Positions 17,012 through 27,074 of a stretch of 38,110 nucleotides of DNA are shown here, one piece after another. Below the pieces are notes generated by a model. That model did no database searches and had not been told where the DNA came from. It worked only from the letters and a program-made list of their open reading frames with translations. The position numbers and the translations under genes were made by a program. Source of the DNA: Devosia geojensis (GTDB lineage: Bacteria > Pseudomonadota > Alphaproteobacteria > Rhizobiales > Devosiaceae); assembly GCF_000969415.1 (NCBI RefSeq), contig NZ_JZEX01000117.1, positions 1 through 38,110 on the forward strand. The letters run 5' to 3'. The first letter of the stretch is position 1; the number at the start of each line of letters is the position of its first letter.

Positions 17012-17802
17012 TCCAGCCAATCGGGTGCCAGGGCAACGAGTTTCTGGTCCGGATGGGCGGCCAGGTCGTCCAACATCTCGAGGTCATCGTCGCGAACGGA
17101 CCGCCTCGTCGGAGCCGCTTCGCGCCAGCGGTCCCAGTCCGATGTCTCGCGACCGTTGAGCACGTGGTGGTCGCGCAGGACGTTGACCTTCATGAACCAG
17201 GAGCCGGTGGTTTCGCCGTGACCGAATGCACCGGGGTCGGCTTCGGCGCGGCGGAAGCTCAGCCAGGCTTCGCCGGCCGTGAGGAAGGCCTTGCGCGGCA
17301 TGTCGGCCGGATCGAAGACGATCCGGTTGCGGTGTCTCAGCATAGAATCGATCTGGGCATCGGCGAGACGCCACGATTCGGTGCGTGCGTCCCTGTACTC
17401 GGTGACCCAGTGATCTTCCCAGCCTTGGCGGAAATAGGCGGCAAAGCCGCAGCGCACGCGAGCGGGAACGCCCTTGGCGCGCAGGAACGCGCACAGCATC
17501 AACGCATAGTCGCGGCAGGTGCCGATGGAGCGTCTTTCGGGCGGGCGCGGGACGTCGAGCGGCTGCGGATCCCTTGCAAGGATGTCATCCAGCCGCCGGG
17601 CAACCGGCAGGGTGGTCCGCACAGCCGCGGTGAACCTGGCTGCGTCGAGTCCGTATTCATCGAGCCAGCTCGAATGGACGAGGACACCCTGGACGATCTC
17701 GATGAGGCGCCCGATTTCGGCCGGGAAGGCGGCTATGGCGCCGACATGCACGCCGGGATCGGAGAAGGGAGTGTGGGTTCGCCAGACGTCAACGTCCTGC
17801 AT
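17008..17802 (-). CDS. Transglutaminase-like cysteine peptidase-fold protein
   Basis: 264-residue cytoplasmic protein with a transglutaminase-like core. Candidate catalytic residues are Cys in IGTCRDYALMLCAFLRAKGV, His in WEDHWVTEY and Asp in LADAQID, in the usual Cys-His-Asp order. No signal peptide is visible. The ATG at 17802 follows GAGGAAG; the longer frame from 17829 lacks such a site. Such proteins may be peptidases or amidases; the substrate is unknown. It is convergent with the MFS gene. Confidence 0.82.
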   Translation of the reverse strand: MQDVDVWRTHTPFSDPGVHVGAIAAFPAEIGRLIEIVQGVLVHSSWLDEYGLDAARFTAAVRTTLPVARRLDDILARDPQPLDVPRPPERRSIGTCRDYALMLCAFLRAKGVPARVRCGFAAYFRQGWEDHWVTEYRDARTESWRLADAQIDSMLRHRNRIVFDPADMPRKAFLTAGEAWLSFRRAEADPGAFGHGETTGSWFMKVNVLRDHHVLNGRETSDWDRWREAAPTRRSVRDDDLEMLDDLAAHPDQKLVALAPDWLD

Positions 17803-17891
17803 GGCGCTTCCTCGACGGAGAAGCGGCAACTAGAACCGGTTTTGGCGGGGCGGGGAAGGTCGACGACCGCCCCGGTCGTCCAGTCCCTGCG

Positions 17892-18251
17892 TCACACCGG
17901 CGAAATTTCGCAGCGCGCCTTGTCGTCGAGGAAGTGGACGTGGTCGCGCAGCGTCTCGACGCCGGGGGCGGGTTCGCTGACGTATTCGGCGGCGTTCTCG
18001 ACGGTCGCGGTGGCGGTGCGGACGGTATAGAGGTGCACTTCGCCCAGTTCCGTCTGGCGGCGCTCGTCGGTGGCGAGCAGCAGGTCGGAGCGGATGTCCT
18101 CCATCGGCACGTAGATGCGCGCCGGCGCGCCGGGCCGCTCGAGGCGGAGCGCGCGGCGGGAATCGATGATCTGGGCGTCGTCGACGACGATGTGGACGCG
18201 CCCTTCCACCGGCGCGATGGTGAAATCGCTCGTCTTCGAATGCGGCTGCAT
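17892..18251 (-). CDS. DUF427 domain protein
   Basis: 119-residue single-domain protein. The central part, RVHIVVDDAQIIDSRRALRL then PARIYVPMEDIR, followed by HLYTVRT and a Tyr-containing segment (AAEYVSEP), is the DUF427 (nucleotidyltransferase-like, PF04248) pattern. The biochemical role is not established. It stands alone, 89 bases upstream of the transglutaminase-like gene on the same strand and divergent from groESL. Confidence 0.85.
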   Translation of the reverse strand: MQPHSKTSDFTIAPVEGRVHIVVDDAQIIDSRRALRLERPGAPARIYVPMEDIRSDLLLATDERRQTELGEVHLYTVRTATATVENAAEYVSEPAPGVETLRDHVHFLDDKARCEISPV

Positions 18252-18386
18252 GGGCTCGAATCCCGCGGTTGATCTCGATCAGAACCAAGACGCGCGAAGT
18301 GGGGTTTTCGTTCCGTCGCGGGACGTTGGCGCAGCCTTCGCCGGGGCCGAAGCGCGCGTTAACGATAAATCCTTGCCGACGCGCTC

Positions 18387-18416
18387 TTGACTCGTTTCGC
18401 CGCCGCTTCCTATATC
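18387..18416 (+). promoter_or_regulatory. groESL promoter
   Basis: TTGACT (18387-18392) and TATATC (18411-18416) are separated by 18 bases and lie just upstream of CIRCE. The extended forms CTTGAC and CCTATAT also resemble the alphaproteobacterial heat-shock sigma-32 consensus, so the promoter may be read by both sigma factors. Confidence 0.7.
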
Positions 18417-18429
18417 CCCATGCGTCCTG

Positions 18430-18456
18430 TTAGCACTCGCACTGCAAGAGTGCTAA
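18430..18456. promoter_or_regulatory. CIRCE operator (HrcA binding site)
   Basis: TTAGCACTC, 9-base spacer, GAGTGCTAA: an exact match to the CIRCE consensus, 45 bases upstream of the groES start. HrcA repressor binds CIRCE and is released on heat shock. The hrcA gene is not in this window. Confidence 0.97.
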
Positions 18457-18500
18457 CAGGATCTAGATTTGCACCAACTTGTCTCTTACAAGGAGCGAAC

Positions 18501-18791
18501 ATGAGCTTCCGTCCCCTGCACGACCGCGTTGTCGTCCGGCGCGTTGACAGCGAGGAAAAGACCGCTGGCGGCATCATCATCCCGGACACCGCCAAGGAAA
18601 AGCCCTCCGAGGGCGTGATCGTCTCCGTCGGCCCCGGCGGCCGTGACGAGACCGGCAAGATCGTCCCGCTGGACGTCAAGGAAGGCGACCGCGTGCTTTT
18701 CGGCAAGTGGAGCGGCACCGAGGTCAAGCTCAACGGTCAGGATCTCCTCATCATGAAGGAGAGCGACATCATGGGCGTGATCACGGCTTAG
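18501..18791 (+). CDS. groES: Co-chaperonin GroES
   Basis: 96-residue co-chaperonin that caps GroEL. It has [14 protein letters not shown] at the start, the mobile loop with [15 protein letters not shown], and the conserved [21 protein letters not shown] lies 6 bases before the ATG. First gene of the operon, after promoter and CIRCE. Confidence 0.98.
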   Translation: MSFRPLHDRVVVRRVDSEEKTAGGIIIPDTAKEKPSEGVIVSVGPGGRDETGKIVPLDVKEGDRVLFGKWSGTEVKLNGQDLLIMKESDIMGVITA

Positions 18792-20600
<1,809 letters not shown>

Positions 20601-20643
20601 TCCACGCACACGCTTCCGACCTTTCCCAAGGTCACGAACGGGA

Positions 20644-20668
20644 GGGCGGTCCGCGAGGGCCGCCCTTT
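20644..20668 (+). terminator. groESL terminator
   Basis: GGGCGGTCC, loop GCGA, GGGCCGCCC, TTT: a 9-bp stem with one G-T pair, 43 bases after the groEL stop. Confidence 0.85.
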
Positions 20669-20778
20669 CGTTTGTCAACCGACCACAAGGAACCCAACCC
20701 AAAAGCCGCGCTGCTACAAGGTCTTGCGATTCCGGAGCCACCGTTTAGGTTGACCACATCGCGACCGGCCTACCTCCA

Positions 20779-20816
20779 TTGAACGCGGAAGTCGTGTGTA
20801 TTATCTTACACGGAGG
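20779..20816 (+). promoter_or_regulatory. hicAB promoter with overlapping palindrome
   Basis: TTGAAC (20779-20784) and TATCTT (20802-20807), 17 bases apart, form a possible promoter. The inverted repeat GTGTA-N6-TACAC (20796-20811) overlaps the -10 box and is the likely HicB operator. GGAGG (20812-20816) is the Shine-Dalgarno of hicA. Confidence 0.55.
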
Positions 20817-20821
20817 CTCGG

Positions 20822-21013
20822 ATGGAACGGAACAGCCGCAAGCTCATCAAGCTGCTGGAGCAGGACGGATGGTATCTGGTGGCGGTCCGTGGCGACTATC
20901 ACCAATATCGGCATCCAGAGCGCAACGGCCGGGTGACGGTTCCGCATCCGAACAGGGATATTCCGACCGGAACCTTGCGGTCCATCTATAGACAGGCTGG
21001 CTGGCTCAAGTAG
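20822..21013 (+). CDS. hicA: HicA toxin (mRNA interferase)
   Basis: 63-residue double-stranded-RNA-binding-fold toxin of the HicAB type II system. MERNSRKLIKLLEQDGWYLV is the standard start, and GDYHQYRHP carries the catalytic His27 (the family motif is GSxH). VTVPHPNRDIPTGTLRSI completes the domain. When free it cleaves mRNA in the cell. It has a clear GGAGG and lies 7 bases upstream of hicB. Confidence 0.93.
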   Translation: MERNSRKLIKLLEQDGWYLVAVRGDYHQYRHPERNGRVTVPHPNRDIPTGTLRSIYRQAGWLK

Positions 21014-21020
21014 GACAGGC

Positions 21021-21422
21021 ATGCGTTACACCGCTTTCATTCATAAAGACCCCGACAGCGACTTCGGCGTGAGCTTCCCGGATGTTCCCGGTTGCATTGC
21101 CGCTGGAGAGACGATCGAAGCAGCGTTGAAGAACGCGGCCGAGGCGCTTGCCTTTCACATAGAAGGCATCGAGGCCGATGGCGATCCTGTCCCCGTTCCC
21201 CGATCGCCCGATGACATTCTTTCCGATCCATCCTTTGGGGAAGACCGGCAGGGTGCGATCGTCGCTTCCGTGCCGCTGGTGCGCGACTTGGGGTCGACCA
21301 CGCGCATAAACGTTTCGCTCGATCTCGGCCTGCTCAAGGCCATCGACGAGGAAGCGCGTGAACGCAAGCAAACCCGCTCCGCCTTTATCGCCTCGGCTGT
21401 CCGCAAGGAAATCGCGGGTTGA
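21021..21422 (+). CDS. hicB: HicB antitoxin
   Basis: 133-residue antitoxin. The N-terminal half has the HicB partial RNase H fold (DFGVSFPDVPGCIAAGETIE), which would block HicA. The C-terminal 40 residues (INVSLDLGLLKAIDEEAR ... SAFIASAVRKEI) are a ribbon-helix-helix DNA-binding domain, so HicB should also repress the operon through the palindrome at 20796-20811. Toxin-first order is normal for HicAB. Confidence 0.93.
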   Translation: MRYTAFIHKDPDSDFGVSFPDVPGCIAAGETIEAALKNAAEALAFHIEGIEADGDPVPVPRSPDDILSDPSFGEDRQGAIVASVPLVRDLGSTTRINVSLDLGLLKAIDEEARERKQTRSAFIASAVRKEIAG

Positions 21423-21560
21423 GAGGCTCGAGCGTTCTGCGGAATCAAGCCGGAAACGGGAACGTCATTCCTCCACGCCGCGTTTGAAGGCAAAATGCGA
21501 CCCGGGCGGGGTCTACTCAAATCCCGGCTTTGCAATTAGCTTCCTGCCCGCCCTGGGGAG

Positions 21561-22349
21561 ATGCGTTTGTCAGTAGATTTCTTCTTGTTCGCCGCCGTCG
21601 GCTTTCTCGCGCAGATCGTCGACGGCGCGCTGGGAATGGCCTACGGCGTGATCAGCTCGACCGTGCTTCTCGCCTTCGGCGTGCCGCCCTCGCACGCTTC
21701 GGCCAGCGTCCATGCGGCCGAGATGTTCACCACGGGCGCTTCGGCCGCCAGCCATATCGGGCACCGCAATGTCGACTGGAACCTCTTCTGGCGGCTGGTG
21801 CCCGCCGGTGTGCTCGGCGGGTGCATCGGCGCCTATGTGCTGACCAGCGTCGACGGCGATGTGCTGCGCCCGTTCGTCACCGCCTACCTCACCGTCATGG
21901 GCCTTTACATCCTTTATCGCGCCTTCCGGCAGCGGCGAAAGACCGTCGAGCCGCACGGGGCCGTGGTCGCCCCGCTGGGGGTCGCCGGCGGCTTCGTCGA
22001 TGCGGTGGGCGGAGGCGGATGGGGCCCGGTCGTCACCTCGACGCTGATCGGCACCGGCGGCGCGCCGCGCTACGTCATCGGCTCGGTCAACGCCGCCGAG
22101 TTCTTCGTGGCGACGGCCGTCTCGGCGAGCTTCCTCATCGCGCTCCTCACCGGCAACTGGCGCGAGGCGGGCGGCATCCTCGACCACGCCGAGGCCGTGG
22201 CCGGCCTCATCGTCGGCGGGCTGCTGGCCGCGCCGATCGCCGGGTTCGTGGTGCGGCACGTCAAGACCCAGGTGCTGATGGTGGTGGTCGGCGTGCTGGT
22301 CATCGGGCTTGCCGGCTACCAGACCTGGCAGCTGTTCACCGGCGCCTGA
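21561..22349 (+). CDS. TSUP family permease (TauE/SafE) 1
   Basis: 262-residue inner-membrane protein with about eight helices. The start FFLFAAVGFLAQIVDGALGM and the internal repeat GVAGGFVDAVGGGGWGPV are typical TauE/SafE motifs. The family exports sulfite, organosulfonates or related anions; no substrate can be named. The ATG at 21561 directly touches GGGGAG, which is too close for a Shine-Dalgarno. A TTG at 21567 sits 6 bases from it and may be the true start. It is convergent with the second TSUP gene 13 bases away. Confidence 0.87.
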   Translation: MRLSVDFFLFAAVGFLAQIVDGALGMAYGVISSTVLLAFGVPPSHASASVHAAEMFTTGASAASHIGHRNVDWNLFWRLVPAGVLGGCIGAYVLTSVDGDVLRPFVTAYLTVMGLYILYRAFRQRRKTVEPHGAVVAPLGVAGGFVDAVGGGGWGPVVTSTLIGTGGAPRYVIGSVNAAEFFVATAVSASFLIALLTGNWREAGGILDHAEAVAGLIVGGLLAAPIAGFVVRHVKTQVLMVVVGVLVIGLAGYQTWQLFTGA

Positions 22350-22362
22350 CCTCTCCCGAAAG

Positions 22363-23112
22363 CTAACCGGCGAACAACAATCGCAGCGCCATGGCGATCG
22401 AGACCACGATCACCAGCGGCCGGATGAGGCGGGCGCCGAACCGGATGCCGGCGCGCGCGCCGATATAGCCGCCGGCCACCTGCCCCACCGCCATGGCGAT
22501 CGCCGCCTGCCAGACGACGTCGCCGGCGAAGATGAAGACGACGAGCGCGGCGGAATTGGAGACGAGGTTCAGCGCCTTGGTATGTCCGGCCGCGCGCGTC
22601 AGGCCAAAGCCGAAGAGCGTGACGAAGCCGATGGTGAAGAACGAGCCGGTGCCCGGCCCGAAGAGGCCATCGTAGAAGCCGATGACGAAGCCCATGACCG
22701 GCCCGAACACTGGAAAGGCGAGGCGCGCGGTGCGGTCTGCGTCCGAGAGGTTGGGCGCGAAGACGAAATAGACGGCGATGGCGATGAGCGCGATGGGCAC
22801 GAGGACGGCGAGCAGGCCGGTATCGATCTGCTTGACCGCAAAAGCGCCGAGGGCCGAACCGGCGAAGGTGAGGACGATGGCGACGACGAGCTTCTTCACA
22901 TCGATGAAGCCGCGCCGCCAATAGGTCAGCACCGCCATCGCCGTGCCGATGACCGACTGCATCTTGTTGGTGGCGAGCGCGGCGACCGGCGGCAGGCCGG
23001 CAGAGAGGAGCGCGGGCACCGAGATCATGCCGCCGCCGCCCGCGATGGCATCGACGAAACCGGCGAGAAGACCGACGCCCGCGAGGGCGAGGAGAACGAG
23101 GGGATCGAGCAC
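22363..23112 (-). CDS. TSUP family permease (YfcA-like) 2
   Basis: 249-residue inner-membrane protein of the same superfamily as its convergent neighbour but a different branch: LLAGFVDAIAGGGGMISVPAL and ATNKMQSVIGTAMA near the N-terminus, and FYDGLFGPGTGSFFTIGF in the second half, resemble E. coli YfcA. The best start is GTG at 23112, 11 bases downstream of the glycosyltransferase stop codon on the same strand; codons further upstream overlap that gene. Co-transcription with the glycosyltransferase gene is likely. Substrate unknown. Confidence 0.87.
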   Translation of the reverse strand: MLDPLVLLALAGVGLLAGFVDAIAGGGGMISVPALLSAGLPPVAALATNKMQSVIGTAMAVLTYWRRGFIDVKKLVVAIVLTFAGSALGAFAVKQIDTGLLAVLVPIALIAIAVYFVFAPNLSDADRTARLAFPVFGPVMGFVIGFYDGLFGPGTGSFFTIGFVTLFGFGLTRAAGHTKALNLVSNSAALVVFIFAGDVVWQAAIAMAVGQVAGGYIGARAGIRFGARLIRPLVIVVSIAMALRLLFAG

Positions 23113-23123
23113 TTCCTGAAAGC

Positions 23124-24374
23124 CTACTGTTGGTCGCCGTGCCGGCGGCGTTCGATGTGATCGTCGGGGGGCGGGCCGTCGGTGACGCGCTGCTCGTAGA
23201 GCGGGATATTGATCATCGATGACATGAAGCCCGACATCATGAGCTGGATGCCGACGACGAGCGTGGTCATGGCGATGATCATGGCGCGCATGGTGGAGCC
23301 CGGATTGAGCATGCCGAAGCCCCGGCGCGCCCACTCGCTCACCCCCCAGCCCAGGGTCACCAGCCCGATGAGGATGAGGACGACGGCGAAGAGCAGGATG
23401 CGCTCGAGCGAAAGCGCCTCGAGCACGCGGTGGTAGCTGTCGGAGGGCGGGATGAAGCCGTAGCGGGTGGCGAAACGCCGCCCGATCAGCGCGAAGGCGA
23501 TGGATTGCACGCCCACGATAATGGCCATGGCCGCAACGAGGAAGGCGTGGATATCGAGCACCGCCGGCCCGATGCGCAGCGGGCCGCCGAGCAGCGCCGC
23601 CCCCAGGGCAAGGCCCGAGGTCAGGAGCGCGATGCCGGGATAGAGAAAGAGCCAGCGCGGCGAGAAGAGCAGCAGGAACCGCAGGTGTCGCCAGCCGTCC
23701 CGGAAGGGACGCAGGTGCGGACGGCGCGTGCGCCCGTCGGGCGAGAGGGTCGTTGGGACTTCGGCAACGGGCAGGCCCGCTAGGGTAGCCTTGACCACCA
23801 TCTCGGAGGCGAACTCCATGCCGGTGGTGCGCAGGTTGAGGTTGCGGATGGCGTCGCGCTCGAACCCGCGCAGGCCGCAGTGGAAGTCGCCGATCGGCGA
23901 CTTGAAGAAAAGCCGGCCGATGGTGGTGAGGAGCGGGTTGCCGACATGGCGGTTGAGCCAGGGCATGGCCCCCGGCGCGATGCCGCCCTTGAAGCGGTTG
24001 CCCATGACGAGCACGGCGCCGCCGCGCAGGGCTTCGACGAAAGCGTCGAGACGGCCGAAATCGTAGCTGAGGTCGGCATCGCCCATGATGACGTAGCGCC
24101 CTTTGGCGGCCGCGATGCCGCTGGCGAGGGCGGCGCCATAGCCGCGCCGGGTCGCCTCGACGACGCGGGCGCCGCTATCGAGCGCGACCTGGCGCGAGCC
24201 GTCGGTCGAGCCGTTGTCGGCGACCAGCACCTCGCCCTCGATGCCGGTGCGCGCAAGGAACTCCCGCGCCCGGCCGATGCAGGCGGCCAGGGTCTCGGCC
24301 TCGTTGAGGCACGGCATGAGAATGGTCAGTTCCAGCGTCGGCTCCACCGGGAGCGGGCTCCCCGCTACTCGCAT
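23124..24374 (-). CDS. Family 2 glycosyltransferase with C-terminal membrane domain
   Basis: 416 residues. The GT-A domain (about 15-240) has LTILMPCLNEAETLAACIG, VADNGSTDGSRQVA and the metal-binding GDADLSYD. It resembles dolichyl/polyprenyl-phosphate sugar synthases, which move a sugar from a nucleotide donor to a lipid carrier at the inner membrane. Four hydrophobic helices follow from FLYPGIALLTSGLALG to the C-terminus. The ATG at 24374 has only a weak SD. The sugar and acceptor are unknown. Confidence 0.88.
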   Translation of the reverse strand: MRVAGSPLPVEPTLELTILMPCLNEAETLAACIGRAREFLARTGIEGEVLVADNGSTDGSRQVALDSGARVVEATRRGYGAALASGIAAAKGRYVIMGDADLSYDFGRLDAFVEALRGGAVLVMGNRFKGGIAPGAMPWLNRHVGNPLLTTIGRLFFKSPIGDFHCGLRGFERDAIRNLNLRTTGMEFASEMVVKATLAGLPVAEVPTTLSPDGRTRRPHLRPFRDGWRHLRFLLLFSPRWLFLYPGIALLTSGLALGAALLGGPLRIGPAVLDIHAFLVAAMAIIVGVQSIAFALIGRRFATRYGFIPPSDSYHRVLEALSLERILLFAVVLILIGLVTLGWGVSEWARRGFGMLNPGSTMRAMIIAMTTLVVGIQLMMSGFMSSMINIPLYEQRVTDGPPPDDHIERRRHGDQQ

Positions 24375-24482
24375 GAGGACTTCTGCCGCGAAATCGGCCG
24401 GGACGCAATGCGGCTGCGGCCCGGAACCGGGCGGGCTGGAGTGGTGGCGTTATTTTCGAACCGGAAAGGTGGTGTCCACTTT

Positions 24483-25502
24483 CTAGACGCTCTCGCTGAC
24501 CAGCAGGTCGGCGGGGAGCAGAACCTGCGTCATGCCGCGATGCGGCTCGGCGGTGACGTCGGCGAGGACGGCGACGGTCCGGCGCGCCAGTTCGCCGACG
24601 GGCGTGCCGAGCACCATGTCGATGACGCCATCGACCAGCGCCTCGCGCGTGACCGGCGTCAGCTCGTTGCAGACGGTGACGATGCGCCGGCCGCTGCCCT
24701 CCTCGCGCAGCGCCTGCACCAGGCCCTGCTCGCCGCCGCCGCAATCGTAGATGCCGACGAGGTCGGGATTGGAGGCGACGAGGTCGCTGACGACCTCGTA
24801 GGACACCTGCTGGTCATCGAGGTTGACCACCGGCTCGAGCAGCGTGAGGTGCGGTGCGTGCTCGCGCAGATAGCTGCGGAAGCTGATCTCGGAGATCTCC
24901 TGGCTCTGGTAGCGGTGGCTGCCGATGACGATGCCGACCTTGCCGGGCTCGCGCGAGAGCCGAGCGATGGCCCAGCCGGCGGTGCGGCCGGACTTGTGCC
25001 TGTCGACCATCAGGCAGCCGGCGCGGCGGGGGGCGGTGACGTCGCTGAGGAGCAGGACGACGGGCGTGCCGGCTTCGGCGACCGCGTCGATGGCTTCGTT
25101 GACCGTCGGATGATCGATGGCGACCATGGCGATGGCGTCGACCCGCGCCGCCATCTCCCGCAGGCGTGCGGCGATGACCGACGGCACGATGCTCTCGACA
25201 TGCTCGACGATGGCGCGTCCATCGATGGAGGGCGAGGCATCGGTGGCTTGCGTGAGCGCTTGCGCAAAGCCGAGATAGAAGGTGCTGCGCCGCTGCAGCA
25301 GGAAGCCGAAGGTGCGCGGCGGCGCCTCGCGCAGCCGCCGCTTGAGGAGGCCCGTGGCGTAATAGCCGATGCGCTCGGCGGCTTCGAGCACGCGGAGCGC
25401 CGTCGCCTCGCGCACCGGCAGGCGGCGGTTGAGCACGCGGTCGACCGTCGCGACGCTGACGCCCGCCGCTGCTGCCAGATCCGAGATCGTCGGCCGCTTC
25501 AT
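24483..25502 (-). CDS. LacI-family regulator next to the mocDEF-like cassette
   Basis: 339-residue regulator. Residues 1-55 are the LacI helix-turn-helix (PTISDLAAAAGVSVATVDRV, then hinge NRRLPVREATALRVLEAA). The rest is a periplasmic-binding-protein-like sensor (about 65-335), suited to a sugar or polyol. I chose the ATG at 25502; the frame is open to 25580 but runs through the operators and promoter. It is divergent from the desaturase gene, with operator candidates in between, and probably represses both directions. Not similar in type to MocR of classical rhizopine loci. Confidence 0.92.
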   Translation of the reverse strand: MKRPTISDLAAAAGVSVATVDRVLNRRLPVREATALRVLEAAERIGYYATGLLKRRLREAPPRTFGFLLQRRSTFYLGFAQALTQATDASPSIDGRAIVEHVESIVPSVIAARLREMAARVDAIAMVAIDHPTVNEAIDAVAEAGTPVVLLLSDVTAPRRAGCLMVDRHKSGRTAGWAIARLSREPGKVGIVIGSHRYQSQEISEISFRSYLREHAPHLTLLEPVVNLDDQQVSYEVVSDLVASNPDLVGIYDCGGGEQGLVQALREEGSGRRIVTVCNELTPVTREALVDGVIDMVLGTPVGELARRTVAVLADVTAEPHRGMTQVLLPADLLVSESV

Positions 25503-25522
25503 CTGATGGAAACTCTCACCTG

Positions 25523-25561
25523 TTCTGACGGTTTCTGATGGGTTCTGATAGATTATATCAG
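25523..25561. promoter_or_regulatory. LacI operator array
   Basis: Three copies of TTCTGA begin at 25523, 25533 and 25543, an exact 10-base period (one helical turn). The last is also the left half of the palindrome CTGATA-N5-TATCAG (25545-25561), a LacI-type operator shape. The site lies between the divergent lacI-type and desaturase genes. Confidence 0.65.
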
Positions 25562-25580
25562 AGCTGTCTTGCCTTCCCAA
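25552..25580 (-). promoter_or_regulatory. Promoter of the LacI-family gene
   Basis: On the minus strand TTGGGA (25580-25575), 17 bases, then a perfect TATAAT (25557-25552). The -10 box lies within the CTGATA-N5-TATCAG palindrome, so autorepression is likely. Confidence 0.6.
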
Positions 25581-25629
25581 GCGGCGGACGGCTACTGCTT
25601 TGGCGTCACCGGCAGGCTGGGAGGAGCAA

Positions 25630-26739
25630 ATGACCGACGTGGCGCTGAACCCGCGCGGCAGGCGGGACTACGACCTCCTGGGCGCCGATGGGCGCCGGGC
25701 GGTCGAGACGGGCCTCGCCGCGGCCGAGTGGTACCACACGGACGTGCCGCGCAAGCAGATGAAGGAGCTGATGCAGCGCTCCGACGGGCCGGCCATCCGC
25801 GACACGATTCTCTGGCTCGGGCTGCTGGTGCTGTTCGGCGCAAGCGGCGTCTATTTCTGGGGCACCTGGTGGTGCGTGCCGTTCTTTGCCGCCTATGGCG
25901 TGCTCTACGGATCGGCGAGCGACTCGCGCTGGCACGAGTGCGGCCACGGCACGGCGTTCAGGACGCAGTGGATGAACCGGGTCGTCTACCAGATCGCCTG
26001 CTTCATGATCATGCGCAATCCGGTGACCTGGCGCTGGAGCCACGCGCGGCACCATACGGACACCATCATCGTCGGGCGCGATCCGGAAATCGCGGTGATG
26101 CGTCCGCCCGACCTCGTGCGCCTCATCCTCGGCTTCGTCGGCATCTCGGACGTCTGGTATGCGATGAGCGACATGATGCGCAACGCCGCCGGGCACCTCA
26201 GCGCGGCCGAGAAGAGCTTCATCCCGGCAATGGAGCAGCGCAAGGTAGTCCGCACCGCGCGCATCTGGGTCGCCATCTATGCGGGCGTGATCGCGCTTTC
26301 GATCTACATGCAGTCCATCCTGCCGCTGATGCTGGTCGGGCTGCCGCGGCTCTACGGGGCCTGGCACATGGTGATGTGCGGCCTGCTGCAGCATGGGGGG
26401 CTTGCCGACAACGTCACCGACCACAGGCTCAATTCGCGCACCGTCCACATGAACCCGGTCAGCCGCTTCATCTACTGGAACATGAACTACCATGTGGAGC
26501 ACCACATGTTCCCCATGGTGCCCTACCACGCGCTGCCGCGGCTGCACGCGGCGATCAGGCATGACCTGCCGGCGCCGACGCCCTCCATCTGGGCGGGCTA
26601 CAAGGAGATGATCCCGGCATTCCTGCGGCAGCTGCGCTACGAGGACTACTTCATCAAGCGCGAGCTGCCGCCGACGGCCAAGCCCTATCGCGAAGACCTG
26701 CACGTGCCGCCGATGCCGGGCGCGGCGGCCGCGCAATAA
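25630..26739 (+). CDS. MocD-like desaturase/hydroxylase-family oxygenase
   Basis: 369-residue integral-membrane di-iron enzyme of the fatty acid desaturase superfamily. The three histidine boxes are HECGH, HARHH and HVEHH (in NYHVEHHMFP). Hydrophobic helices surround them (LWLGLLVLFGASGVYFWG and later). With the Rieske ferredoxin and the FAD reductase that follow, it matches the MocD-MocE-MocF arrangement proposed to demethylate the rhizopine 3-O-methyl-scyllo-inosamine. The real substrate here is unknown; a lipid desaturase is the alternative, but such enzymes rarely have this dedicated pair. The ATG at 25630 has GGGAGGAG. Possible repression by the divergent LacI protein. Confidence 0.85.
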   Translation: MTDVALNPRGRRDYDLLGADGRRAVETGLAAAEWYHTDVPRKQMKELMQRSDGPAIRDTILWLGLLVLFGASGVYFWGTWWCVPFFAAYGVLYGSASDSRWHECGHGTAFRTQWMNRVVYQIACFMIMRNPVTWRWSHARHHTDTIIVGRDPEIAVMRPPDLVRLILGFVGISDVWYAMSDMMRNAAGHLSAAEKSFIPAMEQRKVVRTARIWVAIYAGVIALSIYMQSILPLMLVGLPRLYGAWHMVMCGLLQHGGLADNVTDHRLNSRTVHMNPVSRFIYWNMNYHVEHHMFPMVPYHALPRLHAAIRHDLPAPTPSIWAGYKEMIPAFLRQLRYEDYFIKRELPPTAKPYREDLHVPPMPGAAAAQ

Positions 26740-26759
26740 CCAAACTCGAGGAGACGACC

Positions 26760-27074
26760 ATGGGCCGCTGGGTCACTGCGTGCGCCATCGATGACGTGGA
26801 CGAGGAGGACGTCATCCGCTTCGATCACGAGGGCAAGGTCTACGCCATCTACAAGAGCCCGCAGGGCGAGTTCTTCGCCACCAATGGCGTGTGCACCCAC
26901 GAGCACGCCTATCTCTCGGACGGGCTGGTGATGGGCGACATCATCGAGTGCCCCAAGCACAACGGGCGCTTCGACTACAGGACGGGCGCTGCCAGGAGCG
27001 CGCCGGCCTGCGTCGACCTCGCCACCTTCCCGGTGCGGATCGAGGGCGAGGACGTCCTCGTCGAGGTCGGATGA
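26760..27074 (+). CDS. MocE-like Rieske [2Fe-2S] ferredoxin
   Basis: 104-residue soluble electron carrier. The Rieske cluster ligands are in GVCTHEHAYL (Cys-x-His) and ECPKHNGRFDYRTG (Cys-x2-His). It should pass electrons from the FAD reductase to the desaturase-family oxygenase. The ATG at 26760 follows GAGGAGAC, 20 bases after the oxygenase stop. Its stop overlaps the next start (ATGA), so translation is coupled. Confidence 0.93.
   Translation: MGRWVTACAIDDVDEEDVIRFDHEGKVYAIYKSPQGEFFATNGVCTHEHAYLSDGLVMGDIIECPKHNGRFDYRTGAARSAPACVDLATFPVRIEGEDVLVEVG

Noticed and set aside
14590..18030. Open frame of 1146 codons on the plus strand
   Set aside because: It runs through the arginase-like, DeoR, MFS, transglutaminase-like and DUF427 genes in other frames and reads as Arg/Pro/Ala-rich noise.
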